A stretch of DNA of 64,000 bases from Taxillus chinensis (GCA_023512835.1 CM042089.1:28586440-28650439); one strand, 5' to 3'. Shown: positions 11,651 through 24,646, counted from the first letter of the stretch. Notes: generated from the letters alone by a model not told the origin. Made by a program: numbers and translations.

Positions 11651-14596
11651 CACGGGGCTCGTGGGGGGCTTAGCGCCAGACACGTGTACGCAATGCTCGA
11701 ATGGAAATTATAAATATGAGCCACATAAACGATAGACGATTAAAATAACATGTCATGGTTCCGTAGTACAATTTGTGGTAAGTTTATTTTTGATATTTTA
11801 AAATAATAATAATGATGATGATAAAATTATATGATAATGGCGGCCAAATTTTTTTAAAGTATACAAAATTATAGATTTATAATTTTAAAACAATAAATTT
11901 GTGGGCGTTCAATTTAAACTAAATTCCTAGAATTAAGCTAAACCTTTAGAGTGTATTTCATAAATAATTTTTTATTTGGATAAGTATTTTTATTTTAAAT
12001 TTTTAAAAATAAGTTATTTTCAAATGTAAAAAAATATATTTTAAATATTTTTATTTATTGGTTTTTATTTTTCGAAGACACCTCTCTCTCCTCTGATCCA
12101 ATTTGGCTACCCCCTCTCTATGATCCAGTCCTCTGGCAATGCTTTTCTTACATGGTCTAGTCCTACTTTGATGAGTTGGACTTGTTTATTTAGTTTTTTT
12201 TTTCAAAATGTGATACTTGTTTTCGAGAAAAACTAGAAAAGTTTACTTTTTGAATAAAAAAATAAAAATTACATTTTGTTGTTTTTAGTTTTTTATACTC
12301 GAAAATAACTAATAACTATTTCATTTTGAAAAAAATAAGAAATGAGCAAAACAAACATGTCTTAACTAACACAAAAACCATACCAAAGCCACCTTAATTA
12401 TTTACAAGTTGCAAAAGTGCATTTACAAATATACTTACGAGCAAATGTATGCATAATATTTTACAAGCTAATGTTTTTCTTAAATTATTATTATATTAAA
12501 GAAAGTTTTTTAACAAAACTAGCAATGTGTTAATTATGATACAACTTACAAATAAATAAATCACAGAAAGAATTAATCCAATAATAAAAAAGCTTAAAAA
12601 GCAACACCAAATAATATTTCCCACCACATTCCAAGTGTTTAAAATTATTTTTTTATGAGAACACTTCTTTGTAAACTAATGTAAAAAAAATGTTAAAGTA
12701 TACAACTCAATATTATATTTTATTCCAAAATATTTGATGTAAAGCATTAAAAATTAAACATTACATATTGAAAAACAATAGGAGTAATCATTATTTAAAA
12801 ATTTTATAAAATTTGAAACTAACCATTCAAAACCTTCAAATAAAATCTCACTATATATAAAATAAACCCAACAATAAAAAAATATCTTAGAGGGAGGTAT
12901 TTGTTGGGCAAGCCTGATCCAAATGGGCTGCACCAACTAATGGGCAGTGAGAATTGAAGCAGACCCTAAACATGTAAAGACCAGCATTTCAGGTAGTTCA
13001 TTAGATAGTCTCTTTTTGGATTTAGCCAAGTCTTAATATATATGTGGCCAACGATATGATTATTTTTCTAGTAATTAAACTCGATTTGGAGTTTAGAATT
13101 TCAGATGACAATTTGATAAGTTTTGGTGGATTAATGAGTTATTAAAAGAATGATTTAAAATAATGAAATAATAAATAGTACAAAAAAAAAAGAGAAAAGA
13201 TGAGCGGGCATTTTTGGTAGCTTTCATGTATGCTTAAACCCAGGAGATAAAGAAAAATAGAGGGAGAAGAAAGAAATAGGGGATCTTGGTGACAAAACTT
13301 AAAGGATTCTTGAATATTTGATAATCAGATGACACTAAAAAATTTCATGTAGGTGTTTTACTCCTTTATCATTCTTATGTTCTTATATTTCCTAGAATTG
13401 GTAGACACCATTGATTGGTTATAAAAGCTTATTAAAGTTAACTTATTAAGTAACCAAAATCTGTTAATTGTTAGTTAACTTTTAAAAAGGCTTTAAAGCT
13501 ATTTTTGAAGATAAACTTTGCTTGATTAAATATGTAACTAATCAAAATATCTTTAAAGTAAAAATGAAAGGAAAGAATTTTTCACTCAATCCTTTAGAAA
13601 AAGTGTAGCTTTTTTTTTCCCTTAAAAAGGATGTTACTAAGATTTGGCAAAGAGAGTTGGACATTATCATCATCGAGGGTTGCTACAACTAAGAGGAAAA
13701 GAGTTGGCACTTGATGTATCTAAGCTTGATAATGAAATTTTAAGCTATAAAGAATGCTTGTTTAGAAAGCAAAATAGGAAGTTATTCCCAAGGTTAACTT
13801 GGAGAGCCACTCACAAATTGCAACTTGTTGGATCCCATTTTGTCCAGGTTGGATGTACACATTTATTTTATGCTTTAAAATTCTTTTTTATTTGTTAATC
13901 ACTTTATACAAATAAATAAAGAGATGTGGTCATTAATTCGAAGGGTGTATTTTGATGATTTTTTAAAAAAGACTTTCAAATGCCAAAGAGCCAGTCCGAG
14001 GTAATAGAAAATTGAATTCCAATTAATGCCTTTGATTGTGCTCAAATCCGAGGTCAAACGAAGAAGTTATAGTCAAAATTGTGTTTTGAATACTAACAAC
14101 AATGAACTAGCGGCCAATATTTAAAACGACACTCCGAATTAGGTCATGAACCTCATGCTCTTAATCCTATTATCATTATAAGAATTTTGACGTATATATT
14201 GCATATATTCACTCACAGAGCTTTTTTTGAAAAATAAAAAAAAATACTTTTTCGGTAATAAAGCGGTTTAGGAACGCGCAGTACATTCTTGGCACAAAAA
14301 TAAACTCATTTAAAAAAAAAGATACAGGGTCGCTCATAGCGATGCCTCGAGTCCAAAAATAATTTTTTCACATTTTATTAGAAATTAGGTTATTTTGTCA
14401 ATAAAAAACCCAAAACATCAATTAAAAATTACAAGAGCAATAAAAATTTCTTTTTCCCCTCCTACCCATGGCCACGTGTCAGTGTTCTGTTGGTCAATAA
14501 TAAGAAAACGAAAACAAAAATAACAAAAAACAAAACAAAACAAAATAAAAATTAAAGTCAACTCTAACCTCTCTCATCTCTCTCTTCTCTCTCACA
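11651..14596. other. AT-rich intergenic DNA, no gene recognised
   Basis: Mostly AT-rich and without supported exons. The open frame at 13644-13898 (84 codons) matches no family I know and is not backed by splice sites. A-rich runs near 14520-14555 may be transposon debris flanking the solo LTR. Confidence 0.4.
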
Positions 14597-15340
14597 CGAT
14601 GTGTCACGCCCCGGATTTCCCAACACCGAGAAACCGGTTAGTGATGCCCCATGCCTCACACCCAGGAGGACAGGGGGTTGGTGAATGGTCACCTAATAGG
14701 GCTCCCTCTTGGGTGCTGCCCCAAACCTGTCACAATCTCACACATGACATGCACAAACAACACAATATAATACTCCATGTAATAAAACTGTGTCACATAA
14801 TAAATAGGGTCACCAGCCCCTAAACACGGTGTCTCAAATAAGTACACCAATCTCAAGCAAATACAAGAGTCTCAGTCTCCTCAATTATAATATATCAAAG
14901 AGAACAATAAAACAACACTCATGCATCCACAGTGTGACAATCTCTTAACGCCTGCTACGTCCTGCAGAAAAAGACATTAAAGGTGGGTGAGCAAACCATA
15001 GCTCAATAGGGGTTATGTCTCCTTGGACCAACCCAACATCTCCTCTACAAAATGCTCTGTGCATATATGTGCAGTGTAGTGTAATTAAAGTACAATGACA
15101 TACACACAAGAAATTCACAGGAGGTTCCCTCAATGGAACCTCAATGTCTCATGTCCATCCTATGGACTGTCCCCTCACTGGGACCTCATATCTCAAACAC
15201 AAGCATGATAACGAAATACACAATTTAACTCATGGAACATCTCTATTTAAGCATAACAAATCATACACATATGTTCAAATTCACATTACACCTCAATACA
15301 ACTCAAGAACATCTCTATCACATGTTTCTCAACGCAAAAC

Positions 15341-15361
15341 ATATATATATATATATATATA
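15341..15361. repeat. (AT)n microsatellite
   Basis: About ten AT units inside the solo LTR. Confidence 0.95.
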
Positions 15362-15592
15362 CATAAATTCACGCATGTCTCACAATCACACATCACAATA
15401 CAAACTCCCCGCAATCGTCATCTCAAACAATTACAACTCATAAAACAGGTTTTAGGAGATAGAACCACCTACCTTAGATCCGATTGTGTTAGGGTTTGGA
15501 AATCAAGAAATCAGATGATCCTCCTTCCTCCTTGCTCCTCCCCAATGGCACCTCCCGATTCCAAGAATGCACCCGCAACGATTGTACAAATG

Positions 15593-15596
<4 letters not shown>

Positions 15597-15663
<67 letters not shown>
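15597..15663. repeat. (TC)n microsatellite
   Basis: An uninterrupted run of about 33 TC units inside the solo LTR; on the LTR's own strand it is (GA)n. A GA run also follows the TATA box in the LTRs of the Gypsy at 51544. Confidence 0.97.
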
Positions 15664-15667
<4 letters not shown>

Positions 15668-15679
15668 GTCGGCGGCTAC

Positions 15680-16090
15680 GGAAAAAGAACCCTAAAATCG
15701 AAAGACAGAAGTCGTATCGAAAATACGTTGTCACAGAGACGACGTCGACCCAAAAACAGGCGGGATCAACCCACATCAATCGCCTTTCTCGCGTTGACCA
15801 GGCCTCAACGTCGACCAAAACTCACATCACATCAGGTCGGTCTCAAGCTGGATCGACCACGTTGACCTCATATTGACCCACATCGAACATTTCTCGCGTC
15901 GACCAATACACATAGAAAAGCTCTCGGGAAATTGCTCTTGGTCGACCTCGACCACACATTGACGTATGTCGAACAAGAATCTCGCATTGACCACACACAT
16001 CGACGCACGTCGACCACGTTGACCGCTCATTCTGCCAGGTCGACCACGTCGACCCTTGCTACACCGACCAAGGCCACATCGACCATGCTA
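15680..16090. repeat. Field of dispersed GTCGACC / GTTGACC motifs
   Basis: Roughly fifteen to twenty short copies of (C)GTCGACC, ATCGACC or GTTGACC occur at irregular spacing in about 400 bases of the solo LTR. They are CpG-rich against an AT-rich background. Spacing is not periodic, so this is motif amplification rather than a simple tandem array. Confidence 0.6.
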
Positions 16091-16298
16091 CACACAAAAT
16101 TCCAACTTAGCTTCCTTCAAAATAAAGACCTCCCGCCGAGGCACTACGCCCTCGGACTCCCACTGGTCGTCGGGTCAAGATGCTTGCCAAAACACAAAAA
16201 AAAGACTAATTCATCCAAGCCCAAACACGTGTCGATACAAGATAAGGCACCTCACAACCTCTAACTCTCAGGACTAGGACACGGGTCCTCACACGATG

Positions 16299-16555
16299 CA
16301 CAGTGTAGAGCAGCAGCGACGCAGACTCCTTCTCTCTCCCACTCTCGTTGGACTATTAAGGACCACATCCTAGCCGGACCACCACTCCTCACCCATACCT
16401 TCTTCTCTCTCTCGGTTGAACCAAACCCAAGCCAAATCGGGTTCTCACCATGGCCACTCCATCTCCAACCTTTCCTATATAAACCCAGATCGAATCAATT
16501 CGGCGGGGGGCTCTCTCTCTAGTGAAAAATTCTAAACAAAATTACACCCTCAAAC
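16299..16555. other. Spacer between solo LTR and Copia element, with promoter-like sequence
   Basis: About 250 bases are pyrimidine-rich and contain CCTATATAAACCC at 16474-16486, a good TATA context followed by CT runs. It resembles a gene or LTR core promoter, but no coding exon follows before the Copia LTR begins at 16556. Possibly the promoter of a gene or element disrupted by the insertions. Confidence 0.35.
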
Positions 16556-17135
16556 TGTTGGATTAAGCCAGAATTTGGATAATGCGGATCAAACCCTATG
16601 AAATTTGATTTGAGACCTTGCATATTTATTCTTAAATTGTTGCAGAAGATATTACCTTAATCTGGACTTTCACTCAAAAGAGAAAAGCTAAGGACAGGAT
16701 ACATAATCCTGTTCTGGACCATCGTGAATGTCGTCAAATACTTGATAAATAATCAAGTCTTTATACGGAATAAGGATCGCTCTTGCGGACCAAATGCTTA
16801 AAGCTACAGACTAAGGATTTCGCGTCTTACACTTTAAAATGGACTAAGTTAAATAGATGCGGAATAAGAATCCAGTCTACATCTCGCACGGAGTAAGAGA
16901 AAGTTATTGCAGAATAAAAAACTAAGTCTTCTACTTAAGTGAACTAAGGACAAGAAGACACGGAGTAAGGAATCCGAGTCTTTCATTCATGCAAAGTAAG
17001 AAATGACTTACTTTAAGCATTTAGTTATCTTCCGCACTGATATTATCATGTAGTTATCTTCCGCACTGATATTATCATTTAACCATATAAGTGTTGTGCC
17101 AGAGATGAGTAAAAAGATTTCAATTAGAGCCTATT
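16556..17135 (+). mobile_element. Copia element A (SIRE-like): 5' LTR, first 580 bp
   Basis: The LTR starts TGTTGGATTAAGCC at 16556. It is interrupted at 17135 by the Gypsy element and resumes at 27240, ending CCAACA at 27269, so the intact LTR was about 610 bp with TGTTGG/CCAACA inverted ends. It carries several diverged copies of a CGGA(A/G)TAAGGA unit. The expected 3' LTR was not found within the window. Confidence 0.8.
17021..17079 (+). repeat. 29-bp tandem duplication in the Copia A LTR
   Basis: Two nearly identical adjacent copies of a unit containing TAGTTATCTTCCGCACTGAT, directly upstream of the Gypsy insertion site. Confidence 0.85.
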
Positions 17136-19724
17136 TGTAACGCCCCCAAATCTGGATTTCCAGACCGGGTGCGTTAGACAAATAAGATATTACAATTTAT
17201 ATGAATAGAAATCTATTACTCAACATAAATTCGATGGTTTATTTATTACATCAATACTCATCACAAGATCTCTAAGGTTTAGCGTTTAGAGACTAGGCGT
17301 TGATAACCCATTATAGTTTTACATGACATATAAATACTACATGCATAATCTTCTTATGATTTTATTCCAAGCATTCTGGACACCATTATCCTAGCATCCT
17401 CGCTTTCTCCTAGTTCCCTGGGGTTGGAAACAAAACATGAAAGGAAATGAGCTCAAATAGCCCAGTAAGGTTAAAAGTAAGGGATAATATATGGAGAATA
17501 ATCAACTCATGGAAATATAAGAATATCTACTCATTTGGGTTCACCACCTAGATATCTTGCATAACTTGTTATCAACTGGATTGACACTCTCCAGGTGATG
17601 TTCTTTACCCAATGCATTGGAGGTCTTTCTGGAACCACCCATAAACATATTGCCAAACATAAAACATATCTTCATAAATTTTCAAACAATCACATCAATG
17701 GTAAATTTCAACGTAAAGGAAGGTCTTGCAATAATAGCCCCGATAAGTAAAAGGGTTATTCATCATTCAATAAATTAGATTACCAAATTCCCAAGAAGTG
17801 CCAAAGAAAGTTAATTCTTCTTAAAATAATATTATGAGGAGAAATCTTGAGATAGAAATATGGAGAAGAAATAGGAAATGAATTTTCACGTTGGAGATCG
17901 TGGTAAGGAAAGGGAGAGGGGATCCTTACAATCCTTTTGTCTTCCGCGTTTATAAACCTTGAAACAAAATTTAAAAGTTAATATTTTAGTTTTAATAATA
18001 ATAGTATATTCATAAATAATATTGAGAGACATATATAAGTATATTATGGTGGAAAAACTTCTCATGATAATAATAATAATCTATACGTATACATATACAT
18101 ATATAATATACGTATATACTATATAATATACATATATATATTGAGGGGCAAAGCCATCCATAATATATATATGTATGAGGAGACTTAGTCTTCCATGGAA
18201 TAATAATAATCTATATATACACATATACGTATCATATACATATATATATTGAGGGGCAAAGCCATCCATAATATATATATGTATGAGGAGGCTTAGCCTT
18301 CCATGGAATAATAATAATCTATATATACACATATACATATTATTTAATAAATATACATATATATATTGAGGGGCAAGGCCATCCATAATATATATATGTA
18401 TGAGGAGGATTAGCCTTCCAAGAACATGATTAATATATGCTTGAAATATTTACCTTTTGGAACTTCCAACAAGTGAGAGGAAGATTGAGAGAAGAGAAGG
18501 CTTGGAGGACTATTGGAGTGTTAATAGAACTTTTTGGGGAGTATTTGGAGGAGTGTTTTGTGGCTTATTGAATGGAAAGAGTGCTTGAGAAGGGAAGTGA
18601 GGCATGCTATTTATAGGTAAGGTGGTAGGTGTAATAGTGTGAAAAATAGTGTATGAATTTGACTTTGGCATTAAATTAAATTATTTAAAATATATATAAT
18701 ACTTTATTTTCCTCCTATTATCTCTTATTAAAAACGTGGGTATCTCCTCCTACCATTTAAAATTTTTTTAAGACTTTTAAACCTAGAAGGTTCCTTTGGC
18801 ATAAAAAGTCCACATTGGTGTACTCCCTACTAATTCAATTATAACGTTTTTAATTTTGTAGTTTTTGACAAACAGCCAATTGTATTGCATTACTGACTCA
18901 AATATCTACAAATGGGTATCAATTTTATAATTTTTACATATGTATAACAAAAGTTATTGAATTTTAAAGTCATACTAAAATGTTTACCCGTTCATACTGA
19001 ACCTATGTGTAGTATTTTAATTTCTGGAATTGATTGGCTTCATATTAAATTCTGAAATTTTTACACGTTTTAGCTAAGTCATAAATGAACAAATGGGCTT
19101 TGGTTTTATGTCAATTGGATCTATATAACTCAAGTTATGAATTTTGGAATGGGACCTCCAGAATCTACCTCATTCAAATTTTTGGGCCTTACCTATGTTT
19201 TATACTTTTGGTAAAGTTAAGGCTTGTAATACTTACTTACCCATAGTAATTTAGTTTAAGAAACTAAATGACATAATATATAGCATCTAAACTTTTTATG
19301 ACGTAATATATAGCATCTAAATTATTTTATTTTTATAAGGTATTTAATATTAACCTGGATAAAATAATATAATTACGTAATCAATAAATAATAAAGTAAG
19401 ATAACATTATATTCCATGACTTCTTACTTTATAAACCTATAAAGTATAATATTATAAAACATTATTACATACTCATACCTATTTATAACAATTCAGACGA
19501 ATACTATTCATAACGGTTAGTTACTTATTCCAACGGTTAATTACTATTCTAACTGCTAGTTACTATTCTAACGGCTACTTACTAGTCACATGCTACTTAA
19601 ATGACTATATTGGATACTTATTTTTGTTGTGATAATATCTAAAATATTCTTTCTAACTATTTTTAGTATTGACATTATTATTATTACTATTTAAGGAAGA
19701 GTTTAAATTTTTGCGGGTTTTACA
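17136..19724 (-). repeat. Gypsy A 3' LTR (left copy)
   Basis: The 2589-bp copy starts TGTAACGCCCCC and ends GGGTTTTACA on the + strand. By eye it differs from the right copy at about eight substitutions and one single-base indel (CCAGGTG versus CCAGTG near 17597). Seven or eight of the substitutions fall in the first 30 or last 115 bases. Confidence 0.93.
18067..18420 (-). repeat. Threefold tandem repeat (~110 bp) in Gypsy A LTR, left copy
   Basis: Three units, each with an ATATATA/TGTATGAGG AT-rich dyad around a TTGAGGGGCAAAGCCATCCA core (cores at 18141, 18250 and about 18365). The units are in frame, giving a repetitive 101-codon open frame on the minus strand. The frame is a by-product of the repeat, not a supported gene. 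Confidence 0.85.
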
Positions 19725-19745
19725 TTATACCCTACTTAAAAGAAT
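19725..19745 (-). promoter_or_regulatory. Gypsy A polypurine tract
   Basis: On the minus strand TTTTAAGTAGGGTATAA lies directly before the TGTAA of the 3' LTR and just after a TTTCGAGGACGAAATT block, the usual 3' signature of plant Gypsy elements. This primes plus-strand DNA synthesis. Confidence 0.75.
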
Positions 19746-19770
19746 TTCGTCCTCGAAATTATCGCGTACC

Positions 19771-22700
19771 TTAATCATGGAAAAGTTTAGGATATTTTTG
19801 CCTCATCATTTCTTCATGCTCCCACGTTGCCTCCTCGGTGATTTGATTTCTCCATAACACTTTCACGAGTGGAATTCTTTTCGTACGTAACACTTGTTCC
19901 TTGCGGTCAAGGATTTGCACCGGATGTTCTTCGTAGGTCAAGTCAACATCGAGTTGGACAGGCTCTTCTGTTAAAACATGTGATGGATCTGGTATGTGCT
20001 TTCTTAGGAGAGACACATGGAACACATTGTGCACGTGTTCCAAGTGTGGTGGTAGGGCTAGGCGATATGCTGTTGCTCCAATCTTTTCTAGTATGTCAAA
20101 TGGTCCAATGTATCGGGGGCTTAACTTCCCTTTCTTTCCAAATCGCATGACTCCTTTCCATGGTGAAACCTTTAGAAATACATGATCGCCTACTTCAAAC
20201 TCCAAGTCCTTTCGTCGGTGGTCCGCATAACTCTTCTCGCTTGCTTTGAGCGGCTCGCATATGGTGTTGAATTAGACGCACCTTTTCTCGTTGTTTCTTG
20301 CACCAAATCGGGGGCAAGTAATTTGCTTTCTCCTACCTCATCCCAACATGTTGGTGTTCGACACCTTTTCCCATAAAGAGCTTCATATGGTGTCATTTGT
20401 ATGCTTGCGTGATAGCTATTATTATAGGAGAACTCCACCAAGGGAAGGTGTTTCTCCCAATCTCCTTGAAAGTCAATAAAGACAAGCTCTAAGCATGTCC
20501 TCCAAAGTTTGGATTGTCCTCTCCGATTGCCCATATGTTTGAGGGTGGAAGGCGACTAAACTTCGGTTCGGTACTTAAGGCATGTTGAAGGCTCCTCCAA
20601 AACTTAGATGTGAATCTTGGATCACGATCGGAGACGATTGATAATGGCACTCCATGCAATCGAATGACTTCCTTGATGTATAGCTTGGCTAATTGATCCA
20701 ATGAGAAATCGTCGCGGATAGGGATAAAGTGAGACGTTTTTGTCAGGCGATCCACTACGACCCAAATCGCATTGTGTCCTTTTGATGTTCGGCGGGCAGA
20801 CCGTGACAAAATCCATAGTTACATTCTCCCACTTCCATTCGGGTATTGGAAGTGATTGCAATACTCCACTTGGTAATTGGCGTTCAGCCTTTACTCTTTG
20901 GCACACCAAGCACCTGGATATAAATTCCGCGATTTCTCTCTTCATGTTATCCCACCAATAGTTCTTTCGTAAGTCTCGATACATCTTGGTGCTTCCTGGA
21001 TGTATAGAGAATGCGGAGCTATGTGCTTCGGCTAGTAACTCCCTTTTTAGTCCAGAAGATGATGGTACACAGAGTCTTGTACCAAATCTTAAGAAACCAC
21101 CTTTATCGATGTTGAACTCAGGAAGTCCACCTTTTTGCGTTGCTTCCCTCTTTCGTTGTAGCTTGGGATCTTCTTGTTGTGCCACCTTTATCCTCTCCAA
21201 AAGTGTTGGTTGTATGGTCATGTGGAATAGGTAGCTTGTTTCTCCAGGTTTTACGATTTCAACATCCAACCTCTTCAGATCTTCAATTAGAGGCCTTTGC
21301 GAAGTGATCAATGTTGCCAAGGTTCCGACATGTTTCCGGCTTAGTGCATCTGCCACCACGTTTGCCTTCCCAGGATGGTAGTTGATGGTGCAATTATAGT
21401 CTTTTAATAATTCTAGCCACCTTCTTTGTCGCATGTTGAGCTCCTTTTGGGTGAATATGTATTTTAGACTTTTATGATCGGTGTAGATCTCACATTTCTC
21501 CCCATAAAGATAGTGACGCCAAATCTTTAGTGCAAGGATGATTGCTGCTAGTTCTAAGTCATGTGTGGGATAGTTCACCTCGTGGGTCTTTAGTTGTCGT
21601 GATGCATAGGCAATTACTTTACCATTTTGCATTAACACACAACCAAGTCCTTCCTTCGATGCATCGCTATAAATTGTGAAGTTTTCTCCTCCTGAAGGTA
21701 GTCTTGCCACAGGTGTACTAACTAGGCGCCGTTTTAGTTCTTGAAAGCTTTCCTCACACTTCATGGTCCACTCGATCTTAGCACCCTTACGAGTCAGCTT
21801 TATTAATGGGCTTGCCAGTCTCGCAAAGTTTTCTACGAACCTTCGGTAATAACCTGCGAGTCCGAGAAAACTACGAACCTCCGTTGCTGTTTTGGGTCTT
21901 GGCCAGTCTTCTATTGCCTTTGTCTTTGCCGGATCCACGGAGATGCCTTCATGAGTGACAATATGTCCTAAAAATGCAACTTGTTGTAACCAAAATTCAC
22001 ATTTGCTGAATTTGGCGTATAGTTTCTTCTCCCTTAAGGTTTGCGGTACGCTCCTTAAATGCTCTTCATGTTCTTCGCGACTCTTGGAGTAAATAAGTAT
22101 GTCATCAATGAAGACAACGACACACTTGTCCAAGAAGTCATGGAATATTCTATTCATAAGGTCCATGAATATTGCGGGGGCATTGGTCAATCCGAAAGGC
22201 ATTACGACGAATTCATAGTGGCCATACCTCGTTCGAAAGGCCGTCTTGGGAATGTCCATCTCCTTCACCCTTAATTGATGGTAACCTGATCGAAGGTCAA
22301 TTTTTGAGAAGTATTGAGCGCCTTTAAGTTGATCGAAGAGATCATTTATCCTTGGTAAAGGATATTTATTCTTGATGGTGACGTTGTTTAGTCCTCTATA
22401 GTCGATGCAGAGCCTCATTGAGCCATCCTTCTTCTTCACGAACAAGACCGGTGCTCCCCAAGGTGATGCACTAGGCCTAATGAATCCTTTGTCCATTAAA
22501 TCTTGCAATTGCTTCTTCAATTCGTTTAACTCTGTTGGTGCCATCTGATAAGGACTTTTGGAAATTGGATTTGTCCCAGGAAATAGATCGATGGAGAATT
22601 CAACTTCTCGTGGCGGAGGAGGTCCTGGCAATTCCTCCGGAAACACATATTCATATTTACAAACGATAGGGACTTCTTTTAATGTAATCTCACCTACACT

Positions 22701-24471
22701 TGTGTTGATCGAGGAAAGATATCCCTCTTTTGGATGGTTAGATACATTCTCTCGATCCTTTTGACATGTAAACACTAACTTAGGTTGGTTTGGGAGATTA
22801 AAAATTACTATTTTCTGAGTACACTCTATGGTGGCGTGATTGGATGTTAACCAATCCATCCCTAATATAACATCAAAGTCCACTATTTGTAAGGAGATCA
22901 GGTTTCCGGAAAGTACCCTATCACATATAGTAATGGGGCATGCTTTATATATCTTAGTGGCATTTATGGTGATACCACTTGGTGTCATTACTGTTAATTC
23001 CACTTTTAATCTCTGATGTGGAATATCCATATGTTCAGCATACTTTGGTGAGACGAAAGAATGCGTTGAACCAGAATCAAATAAGGTATAAGCGTTTCTT
23101 GAACTTATGAGCAAGGTACCTTTCACCACATCGTTGTTTGATTCTTCTTCCATTATTGGCTCCACTTCTGCAGTTGTAATGGCATACGAGTGAGCTGGTG
23201 CCCTAGGTGGTTGTTGCGGCTGCTGTGGTTGTGGCTGTCGTTGTGGCTCTACATGTCGAAGTGGTTGCTGCAACGGTTGTCGATAATCCCCCATAGTTTT
23301 TTCCTGTGGGCACTGATTTGCATAATGTCCAAATTCATTGCAGTTGAAACATTTGACAGTCGGGCGTGTACTTGGTTCTGGTCTTGGTGCATGTAAAGGG
23401 TTACGCATACGAATGGGATTAGGACCCATTTGGGGCCCTTGTTTAGGCCTTTCCCGGCATTCACGTGCTTGATGTCCAGCTTTACCACACTTGAAACATT
23501 TTCCCGATCCTTGGAGACATTCACCAGAGTGTCTTTTACCACATTTAGGGTAGGTGGAATGTACTATCTCCTTCATACTAGGCTTTGTGATCTCCAATCC
23601 ATTAGCTTGGTGTTTCCTTTTTTTATCATTTTAACTACGATTTTGGTGGTAGTCAAGATGTTCCATTTCTACTTTGATCGCGCATCGAACAACAGCTTCA
23701 TAGTCGGGGAAGTCAAAAGCTGTCAACGCTCTCCGTATGCTTGGTTTCAACCCATGGTAGAACATTTGAACTTTACTTTGCGTTTCAGCTACGTACTGAG
23801 GTGCGTACCTTGCCAACTTGGTGAATTTTGCCTCATACGTGGCCACAGTATCATCATCCTTTTGTTTAAGATCGAGGAAGTCTCTCTCCATCTTACTCCT
23901 CAATGGTCGGGGAAAATACTTTTCTAGTAAGATCCCTTTGAAAGCTTCCCAGCTTAGAGCTTCTATCTCTCCCTCAGTTTTGGTATTCTTAACAAGGGTC
24001 CACCATTGGTTTGCCTCGCCCTCCATTCTATAAATGGCAAACTTTATCTTTTTCTGGTTAGGACATTCCAATACTGAGAATATCTTTTCTAACTTATTAA
24101 TCCATTCCTCCATGTGAGTGGGATCGGTTGAACCAGGAGAAGGTCAGGGGATGCTGCTTCATAAATTGGTCAACTGTTACCTCTTTTGGTTGAGGGTTTA
24201 TACCTTGCTCCTGTTGACCGACGGGTGTGTTGGGTTGAGTCATATTTGTTGCCATCGCTTGTGCCATTTGCATAAGAAATGCCATCAGGTTCTCTGCGCT
24301 TACACCTTGTGGTGCTGCCATGTTTGAAGGTTGCCCATTTGGTGGTAGTGTTCCCGCAACCTGTCCATTAGAGGAAGAGTTCATTGGTGTTGAACCCTCC
24401 TGAAGTTCATTTGTCATACCGTTATTCCTTGTGGAGTTGTTCCTGTTTCCTCCGTTCCTTGTTTCAACCAT
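19771..24471 (-). pseudogene. Gypsy A gag-pol polyprotein (gag, protease, RT, RNase H, integrase, chromodomain), disrupted
   Basis: Segments on the minus strand: gag N-terminus 24471-24097; gag core to 23631; zinc knuckles, protease, RT, RNase H and integrase start 23597-20800; integrase core 20809-20489; integrase C-terminus 20534-20190; chromodomain 20205-19771. Seen motifs: two CCHC knuckles ([28 protein letters not shown]), protease [22 protein letters not shown], RNase H IYSDASK and YTDHKSLKY, integrase HPGSTKMY zinc region, chromodomain [17 protein letters not shown]. Breaks: a frameshift near 24143, an in-frame TAA at 23633-23631 between gag and the zinc knuckles, and about four frameshifts within 20800-20200. 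It cannot make a full polyprotein as written. Confidence 0.92.
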
Positions 24472-24632
24472 TTTGGCCCTTTAAGCACACACGTTACTCG
24501 AGGTTAGGTTAGTTCAAAATTAACCATATAACCACAATAATACTTATGTAAAACAATTTACTATAATTGTTCTACGCTTAGGACTCTATACTATGTTATT
24601 TATAACTAGTCTCTATACCTAACTAAACCTTT

Positions 24633-24644
24633 GCTCTGATACCA
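24633..24644 (-). promoter_or_regulatory. Gypsy A primer-binding site (initiator-Met tRNA)
   Basis: On the minus strand TGGTATCAGAGC lies two bases after the 5' LTR end. It is the exact plant iMet-tRNA complement that primes first-strand synthesis. Confidence 0.9.
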
Positions 24645-24646
24645 GC

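Larger units (their letters stand above)
14602..16293 (-). mobile_element. Solo LTR of a Gypsy (Tekay-like) retrotransposon
   Basis: The 1692-bp block starts TGTCACGCCCC and ends GGGTCCTCACA. It is flanked by a perfect 5-bp duplication, CGATG, at 14597-14601 and 16294-16298. On the minus strand it runs TGTGAGGACCCGTG... to ...GGGGCGTGACA, matching the ends of the Gypsy LTRs at 51544 and 58096 (TGTAATGACCCGTG ... GGGGCGTGACA). It also carries their GAGCTATGGTTTGCTCACCC box at about 15012-14985. No gag, pol, primer site or second LTR is present, so it is a product of LTR-LTR recombination. Internally it holds an AT run, a CT run and a field of GTCGACC motifs. Open frames across the CT run are artefacts. 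Confidence 0.85.

Noticed and set aside
13644..13898. 84-codon open frame as a gene
   Set aside because: No recognised domain, no splice partners and surrounding AT-rich intergenic DNA.
15489..15876. Three overlapping open frames with Ser-Leu or Arg-Glu dipeptide runs
   Set aside because: They are translations of the (TC)n microsatellite in the solo LTR.
18081..18386. Repetitive 101-codon frame in the Gypsy A LTR as a gene
   Set aside because: It exists only because the ~110-bp repeat is nearly in frame. There is no start context, domain or codon bias.
24090..24160. Possible programmed frameshift in Gypsy A gag
   Set aside because: The shift looks like a single extra base within gag, with no slippery heptamer followed by a stem seen. 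Plant Gypsy elements of this type use one frame, so mutation or sequencing error is simpler.
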